From: Solibacteraceae bacterium
GTDB lineage: Bacteria > Acidobacteriota > Terriglobia > Bryobacterales > Bryobacteraceae
Length of the DNA stretch: 64,000 nucleotides
NCBI GenBank assembly: GCA_026984795.1
Contig: JALSRK010000073.1
Coordinates: forward strand, 186,001-250,000
Reading direction: 5' to 3'
Shown piece by piece: positions 17,405 through 26,504 of this stretch; position 1 is the stretch's first letter; every line of letters starts with the position of its first letter. The position numbers were made by a program, and so were the translations under genes. Below the pieces are notes generated by a model that had not been told where the DNA came from, searched no databases, and worked only from the letters and a program-made list of their open reading frames with translations.

Positions 17405-18418
17405 ATGAGGAAAGCGCTCTCGATCGTCATCGCCGGCCTGGCCTTGCTGGGAGCCGGCCGCGCCGAACAGAAGAAAGTGCTGGTCTACGGCCTGAGCCCC
17501 GAGTGGATCGCCGAGCTCCGCCAGGCCGCCCCCGAAGCGAAGATCGTTCCGGTGGACCGGGACACCGTCATGAAAGAGATCGCCGACGCCGACGCCATCA
17601 TCGGCAGGATCTCGGCCGAGCTGGTGCGCGCCGGCAAACGTTTGAAATGGGCGCAAGTGCCCAGCGCCGGCGTGGAGCGCTATCTCCATCTGGCGCCGCC
17701 GGACCTGCGCGACAGCGACATCGTGCTCACCAATTGCAAGATCATTCAGGGTCCCGAGATCGCCGACCACGCCTTCGCCTTGCTGCTCGCCACCACGCGC
17801 CGGCTGCCCCGCTACCTCGCCAACCAGCGCGAGGGGACCTGGCGCCGCGAGACCTCCGGCCTGGTGGAGCTGAACGGCAAGACGGCAGTGGTCATCGGCG
17901 TGGGCGGCATCGGCGCCCAGATCGCCGTTCGGGCCAAGGCCTTCGGTATGCGCGTCATCGGCGTGGAGCCCAAGGACCTGCCCTACATGCCGTTCCTCGA
18001 CCGCGTGGTGAAGCCGGACCGCCTCGATGAAGTTCTTCCCGAGGCCGACGTCGTCTTCATGGCCGCTCCCCACACCCCGGAAACGCACAAGATGATGGGG
18101 CCCCGCCAGTTCGAGTTGATGAAACGTAATTCCTACTTCGTCGCCGTCTCCCGCGGTAAGACTTACGACATGGACGCCCTCGTGCGTGCCCTCGACTCCC
18201 AGCGCCTGGCGGGCGCCGGCGTGGACGTCACCGACCCGGAACCGCTGCCCGCCGGCCACCCGCTGTGGAAGTTCTCCAACGTGGTGATCACGCCCCACGT
18301 GGCAGGCCGCTCCGACCGCGTCGGGAGGCGGCGTCTGGATCTGTATAAGGAGAATCTGCGCCGCTTCGTACGCGGCGAGCCCTTGCTGAACATCGTGGAC
18401 AAGCAGAAAGGTTACTGA
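17405..18418 (+). CDS. D-2-hydroxyacid dehydrogenase with N-terminal signal peptide
   Basis: 337 residues from ATG 17405, chosen over an in-frame GTG at 17393 because GGAGG (17395-17399) fits it. The NAD-binding domain shows VVIGVGGIGAQIAVRAKAFG, and the catalytic Arg (AVSRGKTYD), Glu (TDPEPL) and His (TPHVAG) are all present. It should reduce a 2-keto acid or oxidise a D-2-hydroxy acid with NAD(H). It begins with a typical signal peptide (RKALSIVIAGLALLGAGRA then EQKK), which is unusual for an NAD-dependent enzyme and suggests export or membrane tethering. Divergent from the HutI-like gene. Confidence 0.9.
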   Translation: MRKALSIVIAGLALLGAGRAEQKKVLVYGLSPEWIAELRQAAPEAKIVPVDRDTVMKEIADADAIIGRISAELVRAGKRLKWAQVPSAGVERYLHLAPPDLRDSDIVLTNCKIIQGPEIADHAFALLLATTRRLPRYLANQREGTWRRETSGLVELNGKTAVVIGVGGIGAQIAVRAKAFGMRVIGVEPKDLPYMPFLDRVVKPDRLDEVLPEADVVFMAAPHTPETHKMMGPRQFELMKRNSYFVAVSRGKTYDMDALVRALDSQRLAGAGVDVTDPEPLPAGHPLWKFSNVVITPHVAGRSDRVGRRRLDLYKENLRRFVRGEPLLNIVDKQKGY

Positions 18419-18553
18419 AGCAACACCCCGAAACCCGCTCGTTTGCCGTACTCTCTCCCTGTGCGCGACGGAACCGCCAAAAGACTTGCATTCTTCTCGT
18501 GTCGGCGATAGCCTTACTTTGATCAGCGAATTTCAATTCATTGGGAGGATTCG

Positions 18554-18970
18554 ATGGCAAAACTCGACGTCAAGAAAGTGGAACGGTTCTCGATCGAGGT
18601 TCCTGACGAGCCTGGCCAGGGGGCTCAGGTTCTCGGGGCAATCGCCGCCGGTGGGGCGGATCTGATCGCCGCCTGGGGTTATCCCTACGGAGGCGAAGGG
18701 TCAGCGAAGATCGAGGTGATTCCCGCAGATTCCGCCGCCTTCCGCGCCGCCGCGAAGAAGGCGAAGATCAAGGCGAAGAAGGAGTGTGCGGCTTTCTGCG
18801 TCACCGGGCGCAACAAGGTCGGAGCTCTGGCCGATGCCCTCAGTCTCCTGGCGGCCAAAGGCATCAACGTGCATGCCGTCCAGGCCATCGGCGTCGGCAG
18901 CAAGTTCGGCGCCTTGATCGAAGTGGCGTCCAAAGATGTGCGCAAGGCGGCCGGGGCGCTTGGCGCCTGA
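18554..18970 (+). CDS. Tandem ACT-domain protein
   Basis: 138 residues with two ACT-like ligand-binding modules. One starts near residue 10 (FSIEVPDEPGQGAQVLGAIA) and one near residue 80 (FCVTGRNKVGALADALSLLA). ACT domains bind amino acids or other small ligands and regulate enzymes; here there is no attached catalytic domain. GGGAGG at 18543-18548 sets the start. A clear terminator follows at 19000, so it forms its own transcription unit. Regulatory target unknown. Confidence 0.8.
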   Translation: MAKLDVKKVERFSIEVPDEPGQGAQVLGAIAAGGADLIAAWGYPYGGEGSAKIEVIPADSAAFRAAAKKAKIKAKKECAAFCVTGRNKVGALADALSLLAAKGINVHAVQAIGVGSKFGALIEVASKDVRKAAGALGA

Positions 18971-18999
18971 GCCGCCCAGCCGTTGAAAGAACGATCTCT

Positions 19000-19030
19000 C
19001 CGGCCCGTACTTTGCGGGCCGGTTTTTCTT
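19000..19030 (+). terminator. Rho-independent terminator after ACT-domain gene
   Basis: An 8-bp perfect stem (CCGGCCCG at 19000-19007, complement at 19015-19022) with a 7-base loop is followed by TTTTTCTTT. It sits 30 bases after the ACT-domain gene stop. Confidence 0.9.
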
Positions 19031-19088
19031 TGATGCGGGCCACGAGGCTCCTCACCCGCCGGCACTGCGCCCCGCCGTTTTCCGGTCG

Positions 19089-19094
19089 TAGAAT
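19089..19094 (+). promoter_or_regulatory. Candidate -10 box directly upstream of hemB
   Basis: TAGAAT at 19089-19094 would place the transcription start at about 19101, the hemB ATG itself. No ribosome-binding site is visible, so a leaderless mRNA is possible. The -35 region is weak. Confidence 0.35.
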
Positions 19095-19100
19095 CTGGGT

Positions 19101-20072
19101 ATGGCTTTCCCTGTTCATCGCATGAGGAGGATGCGCGCCAACGAACCCCTCCGGCGGCTCGTCCGGGAGACGGCCCTGGAACCGTCGGACTTCATCCTTC
19201 CCCTCTTTGTTTGCCCCGGCGAAGGTGTCCGGCGGGAAATCGGCGCCATGCCGGGCAACTATCAGCTCTCGATCGATGAGCTGGTCAAGGAATGCGAACA
19301 GGTCCAGTCTTTGGGCCTGGGCGGCGTGATCCTGTTCGGCATTCCCGAGACGAAAGACGAGATCGCCTCGGAGGCTTACGCCGATGACGGAATCGTCCAG
19401 CGGGCCGTGCGGTCGCTCAAGAGGGCATTGCCGGAGCTCGTGGTTATCACCGACGTCTGCAACTGCGAGTACACTTCGCACGGGCACTGCGGCAAAGTCG
19501 TCGGCGGCGACGTGGACAACGACGCCACTCTCGAGTGGCTGGCCAAGGCCGCCGTTTCCCACGCCCGCGCCGGGGCCGACATCGTCGCTCCCTCGGACAT
19601 GATGGACGGCCGCGTGGCCGCCATCCGGAGGGCCCTCGACGAGGCAGGGTTCCCGACCACGCCGATCCTTTCCTACGCGGCGAAGTACGCTTCGGTGTTT
19701 TACGGGCCGTTCCGTGAGGCGGCCGAGTCGGCCCCGCAGTTCGGCGACCGCCGCAGCTACCAGATGGATCCCGCCAACGTCCGCGAAGCGATGCGCGAGA
19801 TCAGCCTGGACGTTCATGAGGGGGCCGATATCGTCATGATCAAGCCGGCCATGCCTTATTTGGACATCATCCGCATGGCCCGCGACCGCTTCCAGCTCCC
19901 CATCGCCGCCTACCAGGTCTCCGGGGAGTTCTCGATGATCGTCGCCGCCGCCCGCAACGGCTGGCTGGATCGCGAACGGGCCATGATGGAGTCGCTCACC
20001 GCCATCCGCCGCGCCGGCGCCGACTTCATCCTCACCTATTTCGCCAAGGACGCCGCCCGGGCGCTGGCCTGA
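19101..20072 (+). CDS. hemB: Delta-aminolevulinic acid dehydratase (porphobilinogen synthase)
   Basis: 323 residues, normal length. It condenses two 5-aminolevulinate molecules into porphobilinogen in haem biosynthesis, in the cytoplasm. The two Schiff-base lysines are visible in [14 protein letters not shown] and [11 protein letters not shown]. The zinc-binding cysteine cluster [13 protein letters not shown] is of the metal-dependent type. The ATG at 19101 lacks a ribosome-binding site but lies where transcription may start; an alternative ATG is at 19122. It is followed 63 bases later by ispG with its own putative promoter. Confidence 0.97.
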   Translation: MAFPVHRMRRMRANEPLRRLVRETALEPSDFILPLFVCPGEGVRREIGAMPGNYQLSIDELVKECEQVQSLGLGGVILFGIPETKDEIASEAYADDGIVQRAVRSLKRALPELVVITDVCNCEYTSHGHCGKVVGGDVDNDATLEWLAKAAVSHARAGADIVAPSDMMDGRVAAIRRALDEAGFPTTPILSYAAKYASVFYGPFREAAESAPQFGDRRSYQMDPANVREAMREISLDVHEGADIVMIKPAMPYLDIIRMARDRFQLPIAAYQVSGEFSMIVAAARNGWLDRERAMMESLTAIRRAGADFILTYFAKDAARALA

Positions 20073-20108
20073 CGGCGGCGGCCGGCCCGCGGGAAGCTGC
20101 AAGCCGGT

Positions 20109-20117
20109 TGCTACAAT
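20109..20117 (+). promoter_or_regulatory. Extended -10 promoter of ispG
   Basis: TGC followed by TACAAT (20112-20117) is an extended -10 element; the -35 region is poor. Transcription would start near 20124, leaving about 12 bases before the ATG at 20136. Confidence 0.5.
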
Positions 20118-20135
20118 CGGGGTAACGGAGCGAGT

Positions 20136-21377
20136 ATGGGACCCAAGCCCCGGCGCGAGACGCCGGCCGTCGATATCGGAGGGGTGAAGGTCGGCGGCGG
20201 ACGCCCGATCGTCGTCCAGTCGATGACGAATACCGACACCGCCGACGTTGTGGCCACCGTGAACCAGGTCGCGGAGCTGGCCCGGGCCGGCTCGGAGCTG
20301 GTTCGCGTCACCGTCAACACCCGGGAAGCCGCCGCGGCGGTGCCGGAGATCGTCGAGAAACTGGAGAAGCTGGGAGTCCGCGTCCCCCTCATCGGCGATT
20401 TCCACTACAACGGCCACATTCTGCTCACCGAATATCCCGAGTGCGCCCAGGCGCTGGCCAAGTACCGGATCAACCCCGGCAACGTCGATATCGGCAAGAA
20501 GACGGACGACAACTTCCGCCGCATGATCGAGGTGGCTTTACACTACGGCCGCCCGGTGCGCATCGGAGTGAACTGGGGCTCGCTCGACCAGTCCCTGCTC
20601 ACCCGCCTGATGGACGAGAACTCCCGGCGCCCGGATCCCCGCCCAGCCGCCGAAGTCGTCCTCGAGGCCATGGTGGTGAGCGCGCTCGAGTCGGCCGCCG
20701 CCGCCGAACGCTACGGCCTCGGCCACGACCGCATCGTCCTCAGCGCCAAGGTGAGCGGCGTCCAGGAGCTGATTCACGTCTATCGGGAGCTGGCGCGCCG
20801 CTGCGACTACCCCCTTCATCTGGGCCTCACCGAGGCCGGCATGGGCGCCAAAGGCATCGTCGCCTCGACCGCCGCTCTCGCCGTCCTGCTCCAGGAGGGC
20901 ATCGGCGACACCATCCGCGTCTCGCTCACTCCGCGGCCCGGCGGCGACCGCACCGAAGAAGTGCGCATCTCTCAGCAGATCTTGCAATCGATGGGGTTGC
21001 GGAGTTTCCTGCCCCAGGTGACCGCCTGCCCCGGCTGCGGCCGCACCACCAGCACCTTTTTCCAGCAGATGGCCGAGGAGATTGAAGCCTACCTCCGGCG
21101 CCGGATGCCGGAATGGAGGAAGACTTTCCCCGGCGTCGAGGAGCTGCAAGTGGCGGTGATGGGCTGCGTCGTCAACGGTCCGGGGGAGAGCAAGCACGCC
21201 GACATCGGGATCTCGCTGCCCGGAACTTTCGAGGAGCCGAAGGCGCCGGTGTACGTGGATGGAAGGCTGTACACCACTTTGAGGGGAGACCGGATCGTGG
21301 CGGAGTTCATCCAGATCCTCGAAGACTACGTCCGGACGCGATACGCGTCCCGGGCCGCCCCGACCGGGGTCCGCTGA
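20136..21377 (+). CDS. ispG: 4-hydroxy-3-methylbut-2-en-1-yl diphosphate synthase
   Basis: 413 residues. IspG (GcpE) carries out the reductive ring opening of methylerythritol cyclodiphosphate in the MEP isoprenoid pathway. The cluster ligands are visible as [11 protein letters not shown] and [11 protein letters not shown], binding one 4Fe-4S cluster. The N-terminal barrel motifs [11 protein letters not shown] and [10 protein letters not shown] are typical. The length matches the short two-domain bacterial form. GGAG at 20127-20130 serves the ATG. Confidence 0.97.
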   Translation: MGPKPRRETPAVDIGGVKVGGGRPIVVQSMTNTDTADVVATVNQVAELARAGSELVRVTVNTREAAAAVPEIVEKLEKLGVRVPLIGDFHYNGHILLTEYPECAQALAKYRINPGNVDIGKKTDDNFRRMIEVALHYGRPVRIGVNWGSLDQSLLTRLMDENSRRPDPRPAAEVVLEAMVVSALESAAAAERYGLGHDRIVLSAKVSGVQELIHVYRELARRCDYPLHLGLTEAGMGAKGIVASTAALAVLLQEGIGDTIRVSLTPRPGGDRTEEVRISQQILQSMGLRSFLPQVTACPGCGRTTSTFFQQMAEEIEAYLRRRMPEWRKTFPGVEELQVAVMGCVVNGPGESKHADIGISLPGTFEEPKAPVYVDGRLYTTLRGDRIVAEFIQILEDYVRTRYASRAAPTGVR

Positions 21378-21402
21378 CCGGTTCGGGTTCTTTTGCACCG
21401 GT

Positions 21403-21411
21403 TGCTATACT
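21403..21411 (+). promoter_or_regulatory. Extended -10 promoter upstream of yjbQ-like gene
   Basis: TGC plus TATACT (21406-21411) within CCGGTTGCTATACT, nearly the same string as the ispG promoter (CCGGTTGCTACAAT). The leader downstream holds two short inverted repeats (CTCATT/AATGAG at 21410-21428 and GGCGGG/CCCGCC at 21431-21452). Confidence 0.5.
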
Positions 21412-21483
21412 CATTAGGAAAGAATGAGCGGGCGGGGCATGCTCGTCCCGCCGGCATTCCTTTAACGACTGGAGGCGGAGACC

Positions 21484-21987
21484 ATGAGCGCTCCCGAAGT
21501 GCGTCTATCAGACAGGCCCTCGAAAGCGGAATCCAAGGCGGAGGACGCCGCCCCCTCGTATCGCATCGTCAACCGCGTCCTCGACTGGATCACCAGCGAG
21601 AAGACGCAGTTGCTGAACATCACCGACCGGATCAACGACGTGGTGCGCCGCAGCGGCATCCGCAACGGCCTCGTCCACTTGCAGTCGCTGCACACCACCA
21701 CTGCCCTGATCCTCACCGAGTGGCAGGATGCGCTGATCGAGGATGTGAAACGTTTTCTGGAAGAGCTGGCCGAGCCGGACCGCTATTACAAACACAACGA
21801 TCCGAAGCACTCCGATTGTGAGCGCCGCAACGCCACCTCCCACCTCCGCGGCATGGTGATGGGACAGACCCTCTGCCTTCAGGTGCGCAACGCCAAGCTC
21901 CTGCTCGGCACCTGGCAGAGTATCGTGCTGGCTGAATTCGACGGCCCGCGCAACCGGTCTTTGGCCGTCCAGGTCTCCGGCGTCTGA
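21484..21987 (+). CDS. YjbQ/UPF0047 family protein (secondary thiamine-phosphate synthase type)
   Basis: 167 residues. The core motifs NGLVHLQSLHTTTALILTE, HNDPKHSDCERRNATSHLRG and LGTWQSIVLAEFDGPRNR match the YjbQ family, small trimeric proteins with a conserved His/Asp site. Members can show weak thiamine-phosphate synthase activity in complementation tests, but the physiological role is not settled. A 30-residue Ser/Glu-rich N-terminal extension precedes the domain. It ends 14 bases before the DUF2203 gene, so the two are probably cotranscribed. Confidence 0.88.
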   Translation: MSAPEVRLSDRPSKAESKAEDAAPSYRIVNRVLDWITSEKTQLLNITDRINDVVRRSGIRNGLVHLQSLHTTTALILTEWQDALIEDVKRFLEELAEPDRYYKHNDPKHSDCERRNATSHLRGMVMGQTLCLQVRNAKLLLGTWQSIVLAEFDGPRNRSLAVQVSGV

Positions 21988-22001
21988 AGAACGGTCGCGG
22001 A

Positions 22002-22442
22002 ATGGAGCGCTACTTCCGCCTCGACGAAGCCGAAGCCCTGCTCGAGACAGTCCGCGGGAAAGTGGAGCAAGTCGTCCATCTCAACGCAGAACTCAGCAAG
22101 ACCACCGCCGAGCTCAAGGCGCTGGTCCGCCATGTTGCCGATTCCGGGGGCGTTCTGCTCGACCGGAAGCGCCTCGTCGGGCTGCGCAGCCGCCACGATG
22201 CCCTCGCCCAGCGCTTACGCGAACTCGTCGAGGAGATCAACGGCTACGGCTGTCAGATGAAAGACCTCGACAAGGGGCTCATCGACTTCCCCACCCGTTA
22301 CCGCGGCCGCGAGGCGCTTCTCTGCTGGCGTCTCGGCGAACCCCGTATCGCCTACTGGCACGGACCCGACGAGGGCTTCGCCGGCCGGAAGGCCATTGAC
22401 GACGACTTCCTTGCCAACCACGAGGGCGATCGGCCGGTCTAA
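22002..22442 (+). CDS. DUF2203 family protein
   Basis: 146 residues. Helical N-terminal two-thirds with heptad-like hydrophobic spacing (ALLETVRGKVEQVVHLNAEL), then the family-defining C-terminus CQMKDLDKGLIDFPTRYRGR and LCWRLGEPRIAYWHGPDEGF. Function is unknown; the family is found in Acidobacteria, Actinobacteria and other groups. It lies 14 bases after the YjbQ-like gene and 88 bases before miaB, suggesting one housekeeping operon. Confidence 0.85.
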   Translation: MERYFRLDEAEALLETVRGKVEQVVHLNAELSKTTAELKALVRHVADSGGVLLDRKRLVGLRSRHDALAQRLRELVEEINGYGCQMKDLDKGLIDFPTRYRGREALLCWRLGEPRIAYWHGPDEGFAGRKAIDDDFLANHEGDRPV

Positions 22443-22530
22443 GGTCCCGGCCGGTGGCGGCGCGCCCTGGATCCGGAATAAAGTAGACAATGAGAGGGGT
22501 GGTCCCACCAGCTCAGGCGGAAGCTCGGCT

Positions 22531-23901
22531 ATGAAGACGTTCTATATCGAGACCTTCGGCTGCCAGATGAACGTGCACGACACCGAAAAGGTGGTCGGGG
22601 CGCTGGCGGCGCGCGGCTACCGCGAGGTGGATTCGCCGGAGAAAGCCGATCTGGTCCTCTACAACACTTGCAGCATCCGCGACAAGGCGGAGAAGAAGGT
22701 CTACAGCCGGCTCCAGCAGTTTCGGCGCGAAAAGAGCAAAGTCTTCGGCGTGCTGGGCTGCGTCGCCCAACAGGAGGGCGAGCAGATCTTCGAGCGCGCG
22801 CCGCACGTCCGCCTCGTGTGCGGCTCGGCCAGCTACAGCCGGCTGCCCGAGTTGATCGCCGAGATCGAACAGGGCCGCGAGCGCGTCACGGGGCTCTCGC
22901 TCGACGCCGAGCAGACCTTCGAGACCCCCTACGCGCGCCGGCGCAGCCGCTTCCAGGCCTTCCTCACCATCATCGAAGGTTGCGACAAGTCCTGCGCGTA
23001 TTGCGTCGTCCCCTTCACCCGGGGGCCGGAGCGCAGCCGGACCAGCGCCGCCGTCATGGAGGAGGTCCGCCGCCTGGCCGCCGAAGGCTATACCGAGATC
23101 ACCCTCCTCGGCCAGAACGTGAACAGTTACCGCGACCCGTCGCCCGCCCGGTGGGACTTCGCTACTCTGCTCGCCCGGGTCGCCGAAGTCCCCGGCATCC
23201 GCCGCGTGCGCTTCACCACATCGCATCCGGCGGACTTTACCCGGGAGATCGTCGCGGTCATCGAGGAGAAGGAAACGGTCTGCAACCACGTCCATCTGCC
23301 GGTGCAGTCCGGCTCGGACCGCGTGCTCGCCCGGATGCAGCGCCTCTACACCCGCGAGCGCTACCTGGAGTGCATCGGCTGGATGAAGGCGGCCCGGCGG
23401 CCCATCGCCATCACCACCGACATCATCGTTGGGTTTCCAGGGGAAACCGAGCGGGATTTCGAGCGGACGATTGCGTTGCTCGACGAAGTCCAGTACGACT
23501 CCCTGTTCAGCTTCAAGTACTCGCCGCGGCCGAACGCGCCTGCTCTCGCCCTCGACGAACAAGTTCCGGAGGAAGAGAAAGGACGCCGGCTGCGGATCCT
23601 ACAGGAGTACCAGCGGGCCATCCAGATCCGCAAGAACGCCCGGCTTGTTGGTACAGTGCAGGAGGTGCTCGTCGAGCGGTTCAATCCGGCCACGGGCCAA
23701 TGGGTGGGCCACACGCCGGAGAACCGCACGCTGAATTTCACTTGTGCGGGGTCCGGTGAAGAGTCGCTCCTCGGGCGGTACGTCAACGTGCTGGTGACGC
23801 GCTCGGGGCCCAACTCGCTGGCCGGCGAGAGTCTGACGGGGACCAGTCCGGCGGCGCCGGACGCCGGGGCCGGGCTGGGAGCGCCGCCGACGAACAGTTA
23901 G
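22531..23901 (+). CDS. miaB: tRNA-2-methylthio-N6-dimethylallyladenosine synthase
   Basis: 456 residues. Methylthiotransferase acting on i6A37 of tRNAs that read UNN codons. Domains: UPF0004 N-terminal domain with auxiliary-cluster cysteines (ETFGCQMN, YNTCSIRD, LGCVAQ), a radical SAM domain with CDKSCAYCVVPFTRGPERSR, and a C-terminal TRAM domain (about 385-440). The last 25 residues are Ala/Pro/Gly rich and probably disordered. The ATG at 22531 is preceded by a weak site; the longer open frame upstream does not resemble the family. Confidence 0.97.
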   Translation: MKTFYIETFGCQMNVHDTEKVVGALAARGYREVDSPEKADLVLYNTCSIRDKAEKKVYSRLQQFRREKSKVFGVLGCVAQQEGEQIFERAPHVRLVCGSASYSRLPELIAEIEQGRERVTGLSLDAEQTFETPYARRRSRFQAFLTIIEGCDKSCAYCVVPFTRGPERSRTSAAVMEEVRRLAAEGYTEITLLGQNVNSYRDPSPARWDFATLLARVAEVPGIRRVRFTTSHPADFTREIVAVIEEKETVCNHVHLPVQSGSDRVLARMQRLYTRERYLECIGWMKAARRPIAITTDIIVGFPGETERDFERTIALLDEVQYDSLFSFKYSPRPNAPALALDEQVPEEEKGRRLRILQEYQRAIQIRKNARLVGTVQEVLVERFNPATGQWVGHTPENRTLNFTCAGSGEESLLGRYVNVLVTRSGPNSLAGESLTGTSPAAPDAGAGLGAPPTNS

Positions 23902-23939
23902 GGGGGCTTCCCCCTGGCTGCAGGGAAGCGAGGTACGTC

Positions 23940-24422
23940 ATGGAAATCGAAATGAAAATCCGCGGCCTGATGATGGATCCGGTGACCAACATGCCGATCG
24001 TCATCCTCAAGGACATCAACGGCAACACCATTCTGCCGATCTGGGTCGGGATCTACGAAGCCAATGCGATCGCGCTGGAGATCGAGAAGGTGACCACACC
24101 GCGGCCCATGACCCACGATCTGATCCGTACGCTGCTGCACGGGCTCGAGGCTTCCGTGCGCAAAGTCGTGGTGAACGAACTCAAGGACGACACCTTCTAC
24201 GCCCGGATCTGGTTGGAAAAGGAGGGCCGCCTGATGAGCGTCGACAGCCGCCCGAGCGACGCCCTCGCCGTAGCCCTCCGGGTAGACTGCCCGATCTACG
24301 TCGAAGACAAGGTGCTGAAGTCCTCGAAGATGGCTGGCGCCGCCGAGAAGGTGAACAACGAGGAGCTCCGCCGCTGGCTGGAGGGGCTCAACGACGAGGA
24401 CCTCGGCCGTTACAAGATGTAA
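23940..24422 (+). CDS. Bifunctional nuclease (BFN/DUF151) family protein
   Basis: 160 residues. It matches the DUF151/BFN family: MKIRGLMMDPVTNMPIVIL, LPIWVGIYEANAIALEIEK, PRPMTHDLIRTLL and SVDSRPSDALAVALRVDCPIYV. Some members show DNase and RNase activity, but most bacterial ones are uncharacterised. The C-terminal 35 residues are a charged helix (AGAAEKVNNEELRRWLEG). It starts 38 bases after miaB, and its stop is two bases from the next gene, so the set is probably one operon. Confidence 0.9.
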   Translation: MEIEMKIRGLMMDPVTNMPIVILKDINGNTILPIWVGIYEANAIALEIEKVTTPRPMTHDLIRTLLHGLEASVRKVVVNELKDDTFYARIWLEKEGRLMSVDSRPSDALAVALRVDCPIYVEDKVLKSSKMAGAAEKVNNEELRRWLEGLNDEDLGRYKM

Positions 24423-24424
24423 CG

Positions 24425-24748
24425 ATGTCCGGCCTGAGGCCCGAGACGGTGGCCAAACTCGAGCGCCTCGCCGCCGCCGGCATCCGCATCTTGCCTCTGC
24501 CCGGCGTGGAGAGTCATTTCGCTTTGGAGCGGCAGGGCTACGCCGTGCTCGTCGCGAAGTCTTCTCAGGGCTTCGGAAGCGTCGGTTCTGCCGGTCTGGT
24601 CACCGAAGAGGGGCTGGCGGTCCTGGTTTGGCGCCAGGGGCGGCCGTACTTTGTCACTGCCCGGAGCCGCATCGAGGCCACCAGCGCCCAAGTTGAGGAG
24701 GTGCGCCGGTTCGCCGCCGCCGTCGCCGAAGCACTCGGTTCTTCGTAA
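24425..24748 (+). CDS. Conserved small hypothetical protein
   Basis: 107 residues, soluble, starting two bases after the BFN gene, which implies translational coupling. I do not recognise a family. The sequence has a short N-terminal helix, a beta-rich centre (GYAVLVAKSSQGFGSVGSAG and LAVLVWRQGRPYFV) and a C-terminal helix (AQVEEVRRFAAAVAEAL). The pattern suggests a compact alpha/beta fold. Function unknown; operon position hints at a link with BFN or RNA metabolism. Confidence 0.7.
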   Translation: MSGLRPETVAKLERLAAAGIRILPLPGVESHFALERQGYAVLVAKSSQGFGSVGSAGLVTEEGLAVLVWRQGRPYFVTARSRIEATSAQVEEVRRFAAAVAEALGSS

Positions 24749-24822
24749 GGCCGTCCGATCTCCTGTTCCTTCCCTGGATGCCTGCTGGAATCACTCGGGA
24801 GACGGCCAGCGCGCGCAGAAGA

Positions 24823-24846
24823 GAGGGGCGCTTCCCGGCGCCCCTC
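24823..24846 (-). terminator. Hairpin between convergent genes, probable terminator of the TPR gene
   Basis: A perfect 9-bp stem (GAGGGGCGC and its complement) with a 6-base loop. On the minus strand it is followed by TTCTCT, giving a weak T-rich tail, about 40 bases after the stop of the minus-strand TPR gene. It may also slow transcription from the plus strand. Confidence 0.55.
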
Positions 24847-24886
24847 GACGATAGAATTCTGACTTGCCCGCCGACGCCGGCCTCGC

Positions 24887-26152
24887 TCATTTCGAAGGCG
24901 CCGTGCGGCGGCGGCGCGGGGGTGGAGGCCAGCCTTTCACCTTGGCTTTCTCGCAGTCGAATCCCAGGTTGAACGGCTGTTGCGTGAACCGACGCGGCAC
25001 GCACTGGAAGCGGATCAGCGTGCCCCGCGGCGCCGGGTACCGGAACGCTTCGTCCACCAGCTTCAGCGTCACCTCCCGCGTGCTGCGGTCCGAGATGCCG
25101 AGCACCAGGGTGTCCGGACGCCGCGGGGGGCTCTGGGCGATCAAGTGCCCGCGCAGCTCCGGCAGCGCGGCGTTGTAAACCTCTTTCTTGAAATAGTCGA
25201 CTCCATCCGGCGCTTGGAGCCGCTTCTTCATGTTCAGCCACATGTACAGCATCGGGTTCTCACGCCGCAGCTTCTCCTCCTTCTCGAGGGCGATCTGCTC
25301 TTTGGACTTCACCACGAAACCTTCGGGCGGGAACGCCCGCTGGCTGGCCAGTTTCAGGATCTCGTCCAGGCCGCTTTCGTCGCCGTGGAAAGTGGTATAG
25401 ATCTTGCGCAGATACTTGTCCACCTCCTGACGCGCTTGCTCCGGCATCGCTCCCTTGCCGGTCAAGGCGGCCGCCCGGGCGAAGTGGAAGAACGCCTCGG
25501 ACTGCTTGTCGGGATTCCGCTGGGCCAGGATCACCGTCCCCAGCCAATAAGAGACCTGGCCGTTGCGCGGCTGCAACTTCAAGACCTCCCGGAATTGCCG
25601 CTCGGCTTCGCGGTTGTCTTTCCGCGTCATGGCGATCCAGCCGAGGGTCTGGTGGCCGAGAATGAGCAGGCTGTCGCGCTGTTTCTTCCACGCCTCGGCC
25701 GAGAGCTTGGCTGGCTTTTGCATCTTGGAGATCTTCTCGATCAGCTTCTTCGCCGCGTTCTCGCCGCGCGCCAGGAAGTCGGGATCCGTCTTCGCCATGC
25801 TCGCCGTCAGCGATGTCAGGAAATAGAGGCCCTGGATGTTCTCCGGATCCAGCTCCAGGATCTTCTGAGCGTACGCGTACATCTTCTCCGGCTGCTTCAA
25901 GGCCTGGTAGGTCTGCGTGTACATCAGGTAGACGTTCAGCTTGAAGTTCGTGTCCGGGTACTTCTTCATGTAGGTGTCCAGCAACTGGAGCTTCTTGCTG
26001 GGATCTTTTTCTTTGAGGATCGAGTTGTAGAGATCGTATTCGGCCCGGTCCTTCCACGGACTTTTCTGCTGCTGTTGCCCCCACGCCAGGACTCCAGCGA
26101 GGGCAAACGCGGTCACCGCAATGGTCAGGCGTCTTAATTGGCTTACCAGCAC
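24887..26152 (-). CDS. Exported TPR-like protein
   Basis: 421 residues. Signal peptide at about 1-26 (TIAVTAFALAGVLAWGQ). Helical repeats of TPR type span about 35-230 (YTQTYQALKQPEKMYAYAQK, WIAMTRKDNREAERQFREVL, SYWLGTVILAQRN). The C-terminal third has a beta-rich part (LVLGISDRSTREVTLKLVDE) with a basic tail (PPPPRRRRTAPSK). Similar secreted TPR proteins are frequent in acidobacteria and have no known function. It is divergent from the sodium/solute symporter gene. A TATACT-like -10 (26270-26265, minus) lies upstream. Confidence 0.85.
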   Translation of the reverse strand: MLVSQLRRLTIAVTAFALAGVLAWGQQQQKSPWKDRAEYDLYNSILKEKDPSKKLQLLDTYMKKYPDTNFKLNVYLMYTQTYQALKQPEKMYAYAQKILELDPENIQGLYFLTSLTASMAKTDPDFLARGENAAKKLIEKISKMQKPAKLSAEAWKKQRDSLLILGHQTLGWIAMTRKDNREAERQFREVLKLQPRNGQVSYWLGTVILAQRNPDKQSEAFFHFARAAALTGKGAMPEQARQEVDKYLRKIYTTFHGDESGLDEILKLASQRAFPPEGFVVKSKEQIALEKEEKLRRENPMLYMWLNMKKRLQAPDGVDYFKKEVYNAALPELRGHLIAQSPPRRPDTLVLGISDRSTREVTLKLVDEAFRYPAPRGTLIRFQCVPRRFTQQPFNLGFDCEKAKVKGWPPPPRRRRTAPSK

Positions 26153-26483
26153 TCCTAGCCTCCTGAAGATAAGGATCCGCCGCTACCGGCCGGCGCCGAA
26201 GCATCCGCAGCGACGAAAGCACGGCTGCGATCGGTCAATCCAATTCACAGCTTGACAATTGCGGAGTATAGCGGAATCGGCCGCCGGGCCGCAACCTGTT
26301 TCCGTGAGCGATATCAATACTTTCTCCCTGCCGCCGAAAGCCCGCCGCGCCGGCGGGGTCCCGGGATTCCGGACCTCCTCGCGCACCCTCCCGCGCGGCA
26401 AGCCCTAATCTGTAGATGCCTCGGACGGCCATCGTGTTTCCTCCGATCGAGCCCTCTCGGGGGCCGGACCGCCTTGGGCCCTG

Positions 26484-26492
26484 TGCTAGAAT
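26484..26492 (+). promoter_or_regulatory. Extended -10 promoter of the symporter gene
   Basis: TGC plus TAGAAT (26487-26492), placed so that transcription would start near 26499, only about 6 bases before the ATG. No ribosome-binding site is visible, so the message may be nearly leaderless. Confidence 0.45.
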
Positions 26493-26504
26493 CACCGTCA
26501 TTCC

